Positions 17,989 to 27,043 of a DNA stretch of 64,000 bases are shown in pieces. Numbering within the stretch: position 1 is the stretch's first letter; the number at the start of each line of letters is the position of its first letter. A program made the translations under genes and the position numbers. The notes under the pieces are model-generated. The model was not told where the DNA came from and ran no database searches. It was given only the letters and a program-made list of their open reading frames with translations. The stretch is taken from assembly GCA_963806455.1 (NCBI GenBank), contig CAWDXZ010000002.1, positions 806,001 through 870,000 of the forward strand, in the 5' to 3' direction. This DNA comes from Bog-756 sp963806455 (GTDB lineage: Bacteria > Actinomycetota > Acidimicrobiia > Acidimicrobiales > RAAP-2).

Positions 17989-18689
17989 GGTTGTTCGATG
18001 GTCAGCTCGATCTTGATCGTGACCGCCGGCGCCCCCGCTGCCTGGATGAGCCCCCGGTAGAGGCCAGGGACCGGGGCGTCCACCTCGCACAGGGACACAT
18101 CGACCGCCCGGCCCGACCGACCCGGGAGCTCCTCGATCACTGGTGGGTCGAACAGGACGGTCACCGTCGGTACTGGGCACCCGTTGGGAGAGCGGAGCTC
18201 GCCGGCGTGAAGGCGAATCGGACCCCGGGGGTCACCGGCGGAATTGAACAACCACATCTCTCCGGAGGAACGGATCGACCCCGAGGCGTCGGCGACCAGC
18301 TCAACCGATCCGACGGAACGCCCCGACCCCAGGTCGACCCACACCGGCGGCTCGGCGTCGCCAGCGTGGGTCGGCACGCTGCCATCGGAGCCTTCGGACC
18401 TCCCCATGCGCATGATCTCCGCAAACCCTCGGGTCACCAGCTCGGTCCAGAGCCCTGCGAGACGCCTGACCTCCGAGTCGGAACCACTGGAGTCGGCGCT
18501 GGAATCGGCCGCCGCCGACGTCCGCGGTACACCTTCGGGCCCCATCGAGGTGAGGAGCCTGTCGACAGCCTGGCTGGCGGCGTGAAGGCCTCGCCGCTGG
18601 ACCTCACCGAGCGCGCGGACGTTGGCCACCGGGTCGATGGCGAAAGCCCAAGGGAGGCCGGGTTCGCCGTCTCTGTTCTGCTGCTGCAT
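17985..18689 (-). CDS. Unknown protein with a C-terminal beta-rich domain, coupled to the prenyl synthase
   Basis: 234 aa from ATG 18689, chosen for the GGGGAG site 8-9 bp upstream; ATGs at 18782 and 18848 would give up to 287 aa. The N-terminal part is helical (PWAFAIDPVANVRALGEVQR). The C-terminal half (from about 120) is a run of beta-strand-like segments: WLFNSAGDPRGPIRLHAGEL, TVTVLFDPPVIEELPGRSGR, then PGLYRGLIQAAG.P....IEL. The end resembles an Ig-like beta-sandwich, and the PG.YRG step also occurs in the 147-aa protein at 21333. There is no signal peptide. Its stop overlaps the prenyl synthase start, implying a linked role, but the function is unknown. Confidence 0.75.
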   Translation of the reverse strand: MQQQNRDGEPGLPWAFAIDPVANVRALGEVQRRGLHAASQAVDRLLTSMGPEGVPRTSAAADSSADSSGSDSEVRRLAGLWTELVTRGFAEIMRMGRSEGSDGSVPTHAGDAEPPVWVDLGSGRSVGSVELVADASGSIRSSGEMWLFNSAGDPRGPIRLHAGELRSPNGCPVPTVTVLFDPPVIEELPGRSGRAVDVSLCEVDAPVPGLYRGLIQAAGAPAVTIKIELTIEQP

Positions 18690-18885
18690 GGGTGACTCCC
18701 CGCCTGTGGAGACCTCGACATCACCTGCTACCGCTCCGGGGGACGGCAGGATCGCCTGGGAAGAATACTGGAGCCTCACCATGTGCGCCGGTGTGGCCGC
18801 CTCTGGGTCGGCCTGCTCCGAGGATGGTTCGGGCCGGGCCACCCGCATCCAGGATGCTTCCGTCAGAGGTTCCGTCAGTGGGCCG

Positions 18886-19371
18886 TCAGAGGGTCGTACC
18901 CGTTGTGGCCGGTTCGAGGACCACGACCGGAAGCTGGCGGGTCGTCCGGCGCTGGTAGAACCGGTAGGTCGGTCCGACTTCGCAGATGCGATGCCAGAGG
19001 GCCGGACGCTCGGACGAGTCCGCCACGCGCGCGTGCATCTTCCGGGTGGTTCCCTCGACCATCACGGACACGTCCGGACACGCCAGGATGTTGCGGTACC
19101 ACTGCGGGTCACGCTCATCACCTCCATTGGACGCCACCAGCACGATCATCCCTTCCTCCGCGATCGGTGCCGTGAGCATCGTTGTTCGTCGTTCTCCACT
19201 CCGGCGCCCGAGCGTCGTGAGCTCGATGACGGTCATGCCGAGCACCCGATTGAGAACCCCCCCCTCCGTCACTCGGAACACGGCCTCGTGCCAGGTGGAC
19301 CAAAACCTGACGAATGCATCCTTGGCTCCCTCGCCGAGGCGATCGATCCCTGCGCCTTCGGGCTGGCCCAT
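18886..19371 (-). CDS. Deazaflavin (F420)-dependent nitroreductase-family protein (DDN-like)
   Basis: 161-aa split-barrel protein. The order VIELTTLGRRSGERRTTML, then IVLVASNGGDERDPQWYRNI followed by LACPDVSV and GTTRKMHARV, is the hallmark of the actinobacterial DDN/F420H2-dependent quinone or nitro reductase family (LTT.GRKSG..R...L; S.GG....P.WY.NL...P.V.V). Such enzymes use F420H2 to reduce quinones, isoprenoid-like or nitro substrates at the membrane. The N-terminal helix (VRFWSTWHEAVFRV) could touch the membrane. It lies 9 bp downstream of the small protein at 19381-19755, within the prenyl-synthase operon. The substrate is unknown. Confidence 0.85.
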   Translation of the reverse strand: MGQPEGAGIDRLGEGAKDAFVRFWSTWHEAVFRVTEGGVLNRVLGMTVIELTTLGRRSGERRTTMLTAPIAEEGMIVLVASNGGDERDPQWYRNILACPDVSVMVEGTTRKMHARVADSSERPALWHRICEVGPTYRFYQRRTTRQLPVVVLEPATTGTTL

Positions 19372-19380
19372 CCGGGTCCC

Positions 19381-19755
19381 TCAGTCGTCTCCCGGGGAAC
19401 GGCCACGATCCCACAAGCTGTCCGCCAGCTGCGCCGCCAGATACGAGATCTGGACCAGGTCCCCCGCACTCTCGGTCCACGCCTTCCAGATCTGCTCAGC
19501 GGGTCCCCCGGCCGTCACCGGCTGGTCGGGGTCGCCCATCCCGACGACACGTCTTACCAGCTCCAGGTTCCTGTCGACAAGATCCACGGTCGCATCCGTT
19601 ATCTGGCCGATGATCTGATCCGCCTCGCCCTGGGGCACCGGCAAATCGTACGCCTTCAGAGCCAGGGGTGCCGAGCCCACCGGAGGACAGGCCTGCACGA
19701 CGACCTCGTCGGCGCCCCGAAAGGCAAACACCGAGGAGCGGAGGCCAGCTGGCAC
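19381..19755 (-). CDS. Small protein of unknown function, first gene of the prenyl-synthase arm
   Basis: About 124 aa if GTG 19755 is the start; no ATG lies between here and the divergent gene, and a longer frame would overlap that gene. It begins with a compact beta-like part (GLRSSVFAFRGADEVVVQAC) and continues with long amphipathic helices (QIIGQITDATVDLVDRNLEL; LVQISYLAAQLADSLWD). No motif or family was recognised. Conserved codon bias, tight spacing to the next gene (9 bp) and the divergent promoter gap (19756-19803) support it as real. Confidence 0.6.
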   Translation of the reverse strand: MPAGLRSSVFAFRGADEVVVQACPPVGSAPLALKAYDLPVPQGEADQIIGQITDATVDLVDRNLELVRRVVGMGDPDQPVTAGGPAEQIWKAWTESAGDLVQISYLAAQLADSLWDRGRSPGDD

Positions 19756-19803
19756 AAATAGGGCTACAGTCCCGATTGGCGGCAAAGGCAAAGGGGATCG
19801 ACC
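19756..19803. promoter_or_regulatory. 48-bp divergent intergenic region between the two arms of the cluster
   Basis: This short gap lies between two divergently oriented operons, so promoters for both arms must overlap here or lie inside the first codons. The plus-side gene has an AAAGGGG ribosome site. No operator palindrome was seen. This is inferred from layout only. Confidence 0.4.
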
Positions 19804-21276
19804 ATGAGCGAGCTGGCAGCCCTCATGACCATCTACGGAGCGATCGACGACGCTGTGGTCGAGAACCCGGGTCTGACCCCGACGGTCGCTGCCCTCCTCC
19901 CTGCCTACGACCAGGGTGCCGCCGGGTGGTTCGACTGGGCCGTCAATTGGACCGAGCAAGCGGCCGCCGTTCAGGCCGGTGAGCCGGTTGCGCCCGTTGC
20001 CCGCCCCTCGATCGACGATGCGTTGCGCGAGCTCGCTGATCCCGAGGTCTACACCGACCTCTGGGCCACGCGCCGACTGTTGGCCATCGCCGTCCTCAGC
20101 CGGATCACCGCTGATCCCACGATCGCCCCATCGCGGATCTTTGCCCAACGGCTGACAGATCTCGATGCGGACATAGCAGGTGCGCTCGTTCCCGTCGTCG
20201 AAAATGCTGTGCTGCCCGACTACTTGAACTCAGATGAAGCCGCCGGAGAACTTCTGGACCTCCTGCGGGATACTCGGTCCTATCCCACCATCGAGCATTG
20301 GAGCCTGCTGACGGCCGACGGAATACGGCGTGGGCTCATTCCCGATGCGGTGGGCCGTCAGGTGATGATCCCTTGCAGCTGGACGGTGATCCCTTCAACT
20401 GCCGCCGGAGGCGTGGCAGTGGCATTCGAGACGCGAATGAGGGTTCGTGGGGCGCCGATGGCAGACATCGAGCAAATTCTCACCCCGACCGATTGGACGA
20501 ACTTCCGACCGCCCTGGTGTGAGATGGCGCCCAGAACGGGAGTCCTCCCCGGAACGAACCGGATCAAGGAAGTCATCGGACTCAAGTGCAGACCGGATGC
20601 CTATCCCTACTTCCAACGATTCCGACTCGCGACGATCCTCGACTTCAAGTACACCGACGACCTGCCCGTCGTCGCCGACAATGGACCCCCCGTGAATGGC
20701 AAGGCACTCGAGTACCGGCTCGCCGATGACCAACGGGAGGGGGACGGGCTTGTCACCGTCGATGAGGGAAGCCTTGTTCTCTGGTTCCAGGACAAAGAGG
20801 TTCACGTGGTCACGAGCAAACGGATCCAGTTCAAACCGCTGGCGCGCACCTCTTCCACTGTCGCCGCACGGCTGGCTCAATTCGTCTGGCACTTCGGATA
20901 CGTGTCGCTCGTCGAGTTCTTCATCTACTCCGTCGTAGGCGGCACCGGCTATGTCGTTCATGTGGACAGGTCAGACCGAACCAAGGCCGTCACTTCGGGC
21001 AAGAGTTCGCCGACTGGTCCGAAACAGACGGTGACCGCACCTCGTCCGACTCCCGCATCGCAGCAATTGGCGTCGGCCGTCCAGGAGGCGATGGACGAGT
21101 GCTGGGGTGGAGTCTCGACGTCCCTGACAAAGATGGCCGCCGGCCAATACGGCCCGGCCGCCTATGTGGGGGACTTGAGCAAGCTGACGAGCCACGTCGG
21201 CCGCCATGGCGCCCGCTTCCTCAAGGTCGGCGCGGCATTGACGGCCGAGCGTCTCTCCGGTCCCGGCACACCTTAG
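19804..21276 (+). CDS. Unknown 490-aa protein, possible START/SRPBCC-like middle domain
   Basis: Starts at ATG 19804. Residues 1-180 are mainly helical (YTDLWATRRLLAIAVLSRIT; RIFAQRLTDLDADIAGALVP). The middle part (about 185-350) alternates strands and turns: AAGGVAVAFETRMRVRG, LTPTDWTNFRPPWCEM, YFQRFRLATILDFKYT, DGLVTVDEGSLVLWF and VHVVTSKRIQFKPL. That order is reminiscent of START/SRPBCC lipid- or polyketide-binding folds, an inference from pattern only. A hydrophobic segment (VSLVEFFIYSVVGGTGYVV) and a variable Pro/Thr linker lead to a helical C-terminus. I cannot assign a family. It opens the plus-strand operon with the 147-aa protein, cyclase and FAD oxidase. Confidence 0.8.
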   Translation: MSELAALMTIYGAIDDAVVENPGLTPTVAALLPAYDQGAAGWFDWAVNWTEQAAAVQAGEPVAPVARPSIDDALRELADPEVYTDLWATRRLLAIAVLSRITADPTIAPSRIFAQRLTDLDADIAGALVPVVENAVLPDYLNSDEAAGELLDLLRDTRSYPTIEHWSLLTADGIRRGLIPDAVGRQVMIPCSWTVIPSTAAGGVAVAFETRMRVRGAPMADIEQILTPTDWTNFRPPWCEMAPRTGVLPGTNRIKEVIGLKCRPDAYPYFQRFRLATILDFKYTDDLPVVADNGPPVNGKALEYRLADDQREGDGLVTVDEGSLVLWFQDKEVHVVTSKRIQFKPLARTSSTVAARLAQFVWHFGYVSLVEFFIYSVVGGTGYVVHVDRSDRTKAVTSGKSSPTGPKQTVTAPRPTPASQQLASAVQEAMDECWGGVSTSLTKMAAGQYGPAAYVGDLSKLTSHVGRHGARFLKVGAALTAERLSGPGTP

Positions 21277-21332
21277 GCGCCTCCCAACTGGGCCCAGGGT
21301 CCGTAAGCTTCCCCGGACGAGGAGGATGTCAC

Positions 21333-21776
21333 ATGCGGGAAGATGACAGCACGATCGTCGTCGAACAAATGGCACAGGAGCTCATCGCCTGCTCGGAAAA
21401 ATGGTCCAGGCGCCTGGGGCTCATCTCCGACTGGTTGGGCTCCTTCGGGCCCCCGGGATCGGGAGAGAGCTGGTCGGAGACGTTCTCGTTTGGTTCGACG
21501 ACCGACCACCCGCGCACCCTCGACCTGGTGGACAAGCTCCAGGTCGGCATCCCATCAGCGGGAGCCCAATCGGTTCTGACAGCTGATGCCGTGATCTTCG
21601 ACCCCGTCGCCCTCGAACCGGGTGAGACCTCCTTTCGCATCTTGGTCGACGCAGACCATGCACAAAAGGTGGAAGCCGGTGTCTACCGGGGCAAGGTGGC
21701 CGCCAGTGCCGACCCCGTGAATCCGGGCAGCAGCCCCGGTGACGATACGTGTTCCCTGTGGCTCGTCATCCCCTAG
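21333..21776 (+). CDS. Unknown 147-aa protein with beta-rich C-terminus
   Basis: ATG 21333 follows GGACGAGGAGGATGT, a good ribosome site; a longer reading to 21099 lies inside the previous gene. The first 40 residues are helical (EQMAQELIACSEKWSRRLGL). The remainder is strand-rich: VLTADAVIFDPVALEPGETS, FRILVDADHAQKVEAGVYRG, TCSLWLVIP. The PA.GVYRG..AA...P order matches the end of the protein at 17985-18689 on the opposite arm, suggesting related domains. There is no signal peptide. Function is unknown. It is 10 bp upstream of the cyclase gene and so probably co-translated. Confidence 0.75.
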   Translation: MREDDSTIVVEQMAQELIACSEKWSRRLGLISDWLGSFGPPGSGESWSETFSFGSTTDHPRTLDLVDKLQVGIPSAGAQSVLTADAVIFDPVALEPGETSFRILVDADHAQKVEAGVYRGKVAASADPVNPGSSPGDDTCSLWLVIP

Positions 21777-21786
21777 CAGACAGGCG

Positions 21787-24700
21787 ATGATGGCAAGGCC
21801 CGACACGGAGGCCTCCCTCCTCGATGGTGGCGGATCGCAGCACAGGGCCATGGTCATGTTCTGCGATCTCGTGGGCTCGACCGAGCTCTCGGGAAGGCAC
21901 GATCCCGAGCACTACGGCTTGTTGGTCCGGCGCTACATCACCGAAGTTCGGGCGACCATCGAGGACCGCTTCGGAGGGGACGTCATCAGCGAGGCAGGTG
22001 ACGGGCTCCTCGTGCTCTTTGGCGCCCTGCATGCCCATGGCGACGACCCGGAGCGAGCGATCCGGGCCGCGCTGGAACTGATCGAGCGGGTCCGCGCCCT
22101 GTCCTCTGCGACCGAACACGAGATGGGCGAGGTGCTGGCGGTGCGGATCGGCATCCACCGCGGTCCCATCTACCGCGCTGCGGACGATTCGATCTATGGC
22201 CTCACCGTCAACGTGGCGGCCCGCCTCCAGACACTGGCCCAACCAAACACGGTGGTCGTCTCCGAGGAGGTCCGCCGGATGGTGGGGCACCTCTTCGACA
22301 CGGAATCTCAAGACCCCCACCTGGTCAAGGGTGTCGATCGGCCGATCCACGCCCATCGCATCCTCGGCGAGAGGGTCGATCGGCCGGTGCGGCGGAGCTC
22401 TCGGACCGCCACGGTCGACCGCGAAACCGAGTGGGAGCGCTTGTCCAACGCGTGGAACAAAGTGCGGGCCGGCGGCGCCGGACATGCGTCGACGGTTCTC
22501 ATTCGGGGCGATGCAGGGGTCGGCAAGTCTCATCTGGCCTCGAGGATCGCCGGGTTGGCGGCCGAGGACGGTGCATCGGTCGTCGAAATGGCGGGGTCGG
22601 CAATCGAGGACACCGGGTTGTATCCCGTTCGCCGACTCATCAAGAGGTCGATCGGCCTCCGCAAAGACGCGGGAGCGGAGGAACAGCTTCAGCGCCTGCG
22701 TGATGATCTGGCCCGGCGCGGCCTCGGACCAGACGCCTTCCTACCGCTGTTGGCTCCGATCCTCGGTATCGAACCCGCAGCGGGTTATGTGCCGCCGCCC
22801 GTCGATGCCCGCAAGCTCAACGACGACGTGCTCAATGCTGCAGGCACGTACGTGACGAGCTTCCTCGGTGAGGCGCCATCGGTGCTCGTCTTCGAGGATG
22901 TCCAGTGGTACGACAACTCGACTCGCGAGCTCGTGGCGCGCCTGGCCCGACAGAAGGAGGCATTTCTGCTCATCATGACGGCGCGACCCAGCTTCGTCTC
23001 GGTCGAGAATGTCGAAGTCATCGATCTCGAGCCACTGTCCGAGAGCGACAGTGGCCGGCTCGTCGACGTACTCTGCCAGGGAGGATCCGTCAGTACGGAG
23101 ATCCGGCTGGACCTGGTCGCCCGAAGCGACGGCATCCCGCTCTACATTGAAGAACTCGTTTCCAACGTCCAACGGGGGCTGTCTTCGCTCCCCGACCAAG
23201 CCGGCGATCGACCCTCGGGCGCGGTCCCGGACCTGCTCTACGACTTGCTGGTCGAGCGGCTTGCCACCGCCGCGGACATCATCCCCGTGGCGACGGCGGC
23301 CGCGGTGACCGGGCGAGAGGTTGATCGCGAACTGCTCGACGCACTGGTCAACCTCCCCCCGCCCAGTCTGGGCGCAGCCCTGGACACCCTATGTGACCAG
23401 GGAATCCTGGAGTCGTCGGCCGCCGCCCCGGGTCAGTACCGCTTTCGCCACGAGCTGCTCAGAGAGGTCGCCTACGAGTTGCAAACCCCGTCACGTCGCC
23501 GACATATGCACGGCCGGGCGGCCGAGGTGCTCCTGGCGCGGGAGGCTGCAGGGAGGAGCGTCGACTGGGGGGTCATCGCCACGCACTTCGAGCAAGCCGG
23601 GCGTTGGGTACAGGCGTCCGATGCTTACGAGCGGGCGTCGGGCACGGCCAGAGGGATCGGTGCATTCGCCGAGGCGCGCCGCTATGTCGGCAGGGCGATC
23701 GACCTCCTCTCCTCGAGTGACATCGGGCGCGAGCGGAACGTTCGTGAAGTCAAGCTTCGTTTGCAGCGTGGCTACCTCGCCATCTCCGAAGAGGGCAATG
23801 CCAGTTCGTCGGCGGTGGAGGACTACGACCGCTGTCTCGAGCTCGCCGCGACCGATCCGCAGGGCAACGAGATGTTCGTGACGGTGATCGTGCTGTGGAC
23901 GTACCACCTCATCCGGGGCGAGATCGCGCAGGCCCGGGAGATAAGTGAGTTCACCTACCGGCACCTCGAGCAACGAGAGTGGTATCGAAGCTTCAACCTG
24001 GCGGCGTTCGGGATACTCGAGTGTTTCGAGGGCAAATTCGAACTGGCGAGGGACCGGCTCGAGACGTTCGCCTCGACCCGCGTCCCCGCGAACGAGCAGC
24101 GATTCGTTGCCGAGTGGTTCAACCCGAACGAGGCGGTGACAGGGATCCTGACCGCCCTGGCATTGACCCGCTTCGTCACCGGGGACGTCGCCGGTGCGGA
24201 GACGGCCCTCGGCGATGCCGTGTCGCGCGCCGAGTCCATGAGCTTCCCCCAGGGTCCCTTCAGCGTCGCCTATGCCGTGTCCCTCGAGGTCTGGATGCGT
24301 TTCGAGCTCGAGCAACTCGATCAGGCCGAGTGCTGCATAGACCGGCTGGCCGACATATCCGCCCGGCATGGTTTCGACGGATGGTCGATGGTGACGGTGA
24401 CCGAGCAGTTGACCCTTGCCGCCTTGCGCGCCCGTCGGGACGGTGCCGACGGTCAGGAGCTGGCTGAGCACGCCTCGTCCCTGAAGGCGATGACCGATGT
24501 CTGGAAGCAGCTCGACACATTGTTCTTCCTTCCTTACTATCTGATGACAGCCGGTGTCCTCTACGGCCGCTCGGGCGACACGAGCGCCGCCCGGTCCAGT
24601 CTCGAGGACTCGCTCGGCATGGCTGCCGAGACGGGTATGAACTTCTGGCGGTCCGAGACGCTGCGTCATTACGCCCTCCTCGACCTGCACCCGCGGGGGA

Positions 24701-24903
24701 AGCACGATGGGCTGGTCGACGCCCTTGAACTGGCCCGGGCCCAGCACGCATCCCTCTTCGAGCTGCGGATCGCCCTGGACCTGGCAGACCTCGGCGCGGA
24801 CCAAGGGGCTCAACACGTCCAACGGGCCCTCGGTCGGCTCGGCCGCAATCCCACCTACCCCGAGGTCGTCCGGGCCGAGGCGGCCCTGGCGACGCCGGAG
24901 TGA
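21787..24903 (+). CDS. Class III adenylate/guanylate cyclase fused to AAA ATPase and TPR-like repeats
   Basis: 1038-aa signalling protein. The N-terminal cyclase domain (about 20-200) has the metal aspartates in MVMFCDLVGST (D27) and SEAGDGLLVLFG (D72), plus the transition-state region YGLTVNVAARLQTLA. The usual Lys before the second Asp is not obvious, so nucleotide choice (cAMP or cGMP) cannot be called. An AAA/STAND-type ATPase follows, with Walker A RGDAGVGKSHL (about 240) and Walker B VLVFEDVQWYD (about 363). About 430 residues of helical TPR-like repeats complete the protein. This is the common actinobacterial cyclase-ATPase architecture. Adjacent ATGs at 21787 and 21790 are both possible starts. 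Its stop overlaps the next gene's GTG (GTGA). Confidence 0.93.
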   Translation: MMARPDTEASLLDGGGSQHRAMVMFCDLVGSTELSGRHDPEHYGLLVRRYITEVRATIEDRFGGDVISEAGDGLLVLFGALHAHGDDPERAIRAALELIERVRALSSATEHEMGEVLAVRIGIHRGPIYRAADDSIYGLTVNVAARLQTLAQPNTVVVSEEVRRMVGHLFDTESQDPHLVKGVDRPIHAHRILGERVDRPVRRSSRTATVDRETEWERLSNAWNKVRAGGAGHASTVLIRGDAGVGKSHLASRIAGLAAEDGASVVEMAGSAIEDTGLYPVRRLIKRSIGLRKDAGAEEQLQRLRDDLARRGLGPDAFLPLLAPILGIEPAAGYVPPPVDARKLNDDVLNAAGTYVTSFLGEAPSVLVFEDVQWYDNSTRELVARLARQKEAFLLIMTARPSFVSVENVEVIDLEPLSESDSGRLVDVLCQGGSVSTEIRLDLVARSDGIPLYIEELVSNVQRGLSSLPDQAGDRPSGAVPDLLYDLLVERLATAADIIPVATAAAVTGREVDRELLDALVNLPPPSLGAALDTLCDQGILESSAAAPGQYRFRHELLREVAYELQTPSRRRHMHGRAAEVLLAREAAGRSVDWGVIATHFEQAGRWVQASDAYERASGTARGIGAFAEARRYVGRAIDLLSSSDIGRERNVREVKLRLQRGYLAISEEGNASSSAVEDYDRCLELAATDPQGNEMFVTVIVLWTYHLIRGEIAQAREISEFTYRHLEQREWYRSFNLAAFGILECFEGKFELARDRLETFASTRVPANEQRFVAEWFNPNEAVTGILTALALTRFVTGDVAGAETALGDAVSRAESMSFPQGPFSVAYAVSLEVWMRFELEQLDQAECCIDRLADISARHGFDGWSMVTVTEQLTLAALRARRDGADGQELAEHASSLKAMTDVWKQLDTLFFLPYYLMTAGVLYGRSGDTSAARSSLEDSLGMAAETGMNFWRSETLRHYALLDLHPRGKHDGLVDALELARAQHASLFELRIALDLADLGADQGAQHVQRALGRLGRNPTYPEVVRAEAALATPE

Positions 24904-26963
24904 GCCCACGGTTGCCCCGGGTCGCCATCCTTGGCGGGGGGATGGCCGGGCTCGCGACAGCATGGAGACTCAGCGAGCCCGGTTGGCGGGAGGAGTTCGA
25001 GTCGATCACCGTGTATCAGCGAGGCTGGCGCCTCGGGGGGAAAGGGGCCAGCGGTCGGGGCGTACACGGCCGGATCGAGGAGCACGGCCTGCATGTCTGG
25101 CTCGGCTGGTACGAGAACGCCTTCCAACTTCTCCGTGAATGCTACGACGAGCTCGATCGACCCGTGCGTCGTCCTGATGCGCCCGTGCTGACGATGTCGG
25201 ACGCCTTCGTCCCCTCCAGCAAGATCGGCCTGGCCGACCGGCAACACGGTAGGTGGCAGCCCTGGGTGATCGACCTGCCCCGCAACGAACGAAGACCGGG
25301 TCGTGGCGGCGTGGACGGACGGGACATGACGTTGGTCGCATTGACGACGCAGGCACTCCACCTCGTCGGCCGCAGCTTCCAGTCGCAGACAGATCCCGGT
25401 ACGGCCGACCTGGTTCACCAGGCGCGCTCGTATGCTACGGGTGTACCGAAGGTGATCGAAGCCCTCGGTGCCGAGGCCATCCGGCTCACCGGCCGGCGAA
25501 CGACTCCCGAGGCCTCCCCGTCGGCGCAGCCGGCGCCGGGTCCGATGACCCCGACGGCGGCTCCCAGCCTGGGTGACCCGACGGAGACCGTCCCTGTCGA
25601 TCGGCGTGCCGAGTTCGGTGCTGCGCTCCTCATCGCCGCGCTCCGCGGAATCGTCGGCGACCGACTTCTCACGGATCCCCGTGGGCTCGGCGCCATCAAC
25701 GACGAGGAATACATGAGCTGGTTGGGCCGGCACGGCGGACCACCCGATCTGGCGGAGTTCTCGGTGGTTCGCGCCATCTACGACCTGGTGTTCGGATTCG
25801 CGGGAGGCGATCCCCGCAATCCCTCGATCGGGGCCGGGACAGCCGTGCTCTTCGGCGGCAAGACGCTCTTCGACTACCGAGGGTCGGTCTTCTGGAAGAT
25901 GACGGCCGGGATGGGCGACATCGTCTTTGCTCCCCTGTATGAGGCCCTGAAGCGACGCGGGGTCGACTTCGAGTTCTTCCATCGGGTGGACAATCTTCAA
26001 CCGGCCAAGGATGGCAATCGCATCGAGGCCATCTCCATCGGTCGCCAGGCACACCTCGCCCCGGGCCAGACCTCCTACGACCCGCTCGTCCTCTGCCGGG
26101 GTCTCCCCTGCTTCCCGGCCACGCTCCGCGCCGAGCAATTGCGCGACGCGAGGGGGATCGAGAGCCATCCGCTGGAGTCCCACTGGTGCCGCTGGGGGGA
26201 CGCCGAGCAGCGGGTGTTGCGTGACGGTTCCGACTTCGATCTCGTCATCTTCGCCATCCCCCCGGGGATGGCGTCCTACACCTGCGCCGAACTGGTCTCG
26301 GAGCGCCCGGAGTGGGAGGCGATGATCACCGGTCTCGGGACGGTCGCCACCCAGTCATTTCAACTCTGGCTCGGCGAGAAGGAGCCCGACCTCGGCTGGT
26401 CCCACCCCGGATCGACGCTCACCGCCTTCCAGGAACCCTTCAGCACGTGGGGATCGATGCCACAGCTGCTCGAGAACGAGGATTGGCCCGCGGACGACCA
26501 CCCTGCCGCCGTCGCGTACTTCTGTGGCACCCTGGACGCGCCCATCCCGACGGGACCCTCCGATGCGGACGATCAGCATGCGGGAGTCCGCCACCGCGCC
26601 ATCGAGTTCCTCCAGCGGGACATCCGTCACCTGCTTCCGGGAGCCGCGACCAATGGCGACTTCCGATGGGAACTCCTCTCCGGAGGTGATGGCCGAGTCG
26701 GCCCAGACCGGTTCGACTCGCAATTCTGGACGGCGAACATCGACCCCTCCGACCGCTACGTCCAGTCGTTGCCGGGCACTGATCGATTCCGGCTCCGGCC
26801 TGACGAGAGCGGCTACGACAACCTCTTCCTCGCCGGCGACTGGACGGACTCGGGACTGAATGCCGGTTGCATCGAGGCGGCGGTGCTGTCCGGGTTCCAG
26901 GCGGCCAATGCCGTCCGCCATCGCCCGCGCTGGCATCGGATCGCGGGCTACTTCATGCCGTGA
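24900..26963 (+). CDS. FAD-dependent amine oxidase/phytoene-desaturase-like oxidoreductase
   Basis: 687-aa flavoprotein starting at GTG 24900, coupled to the cyclase stop. The N-terminal dinucleotide-binding fold VAILGGGMAGLATAWRLS is followed by RGWRLGGKGASGR and RIEEHGLHVWLGWYENAF. The C-terminal FAD-closing segment is NLFLAGDWTDSGLNAGCIEA then AVLSGFQAANAV. This order is that of the amine oxidase/carotenoid (phytoene) desaturase/hydroxysqualene dehydroxylase superfamily. An Ala/Pro/Thr-rich insert of about 40 residues lies near residue 205. The prenyl synthase in the opposite arm makes an isoprenoid substrate plausible, but the reaction is unproven. Confidence 0.85.
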   Translation: MSPRLPRVAILGGGMAGLATAWRLSEPGWREEFESITVYQRGWRLGGKGASGRGVHGRIEEHGLHVWLGWYENAFQLLRECYDELDRPVRRPDAPVLTMSDAFVPSSKIGLADRQHGRWQPWVIDLPRNERRPGRGGVDGRDMTLVALTTQALHLVGRSFQSQTDPGTADLVHQARSYATGVPKVIEALGAEAIRLTGRRTTPEASPSAQPAPGPMTPTAAPSLGDPTETVPVDRRAEFGAALLIAALRGIVGDRLLTDPRGLGAINDEEYMSWLGRHGGPPDLAEFSVVRAIYDLVFGFAGGDPRNPSIGAGTAVLFGGKTLFDYRGSVFWKMTAGMGDIVFAPLYEALKRRGVDFEFFHRVDNLQPAKDGNRIEAISIGRQAHLAPGQTSYDPLVLCRGLPCFPATLRAEQLRDARGIESHPLESHWCRWGDAEQRVLRDGSDFDLVIFAIPPGMASYTCAELVSERPEWEAMITGLGTVATQSFQLWLGEKEPDLGWSHPGSTLTAFQEPFSTWGSMPQLLENEDWPADDHPAAVAYFCGTLDAPIPTGPSDADDQHAGVRHRAIEFLQRDIRHLLPGAATNGDFRWELLSGGDGRVGPDRFDSQFWTANIDPSDRYVQSLPGTDRFRLRPDESGYDNLFLAGDWTDSGLNAGCIEAAVLSGFQAANAVRHRPRWHRIAGYFMP

Positions 26964-27043
26964 GCACTCGGAGAGTGGCCTCGCCCAGTGCGGAGTAGGG
27001 TATCCGCCGGGTCGGTCTCTGGCGAAAGAATCCGAGGGAAGCG

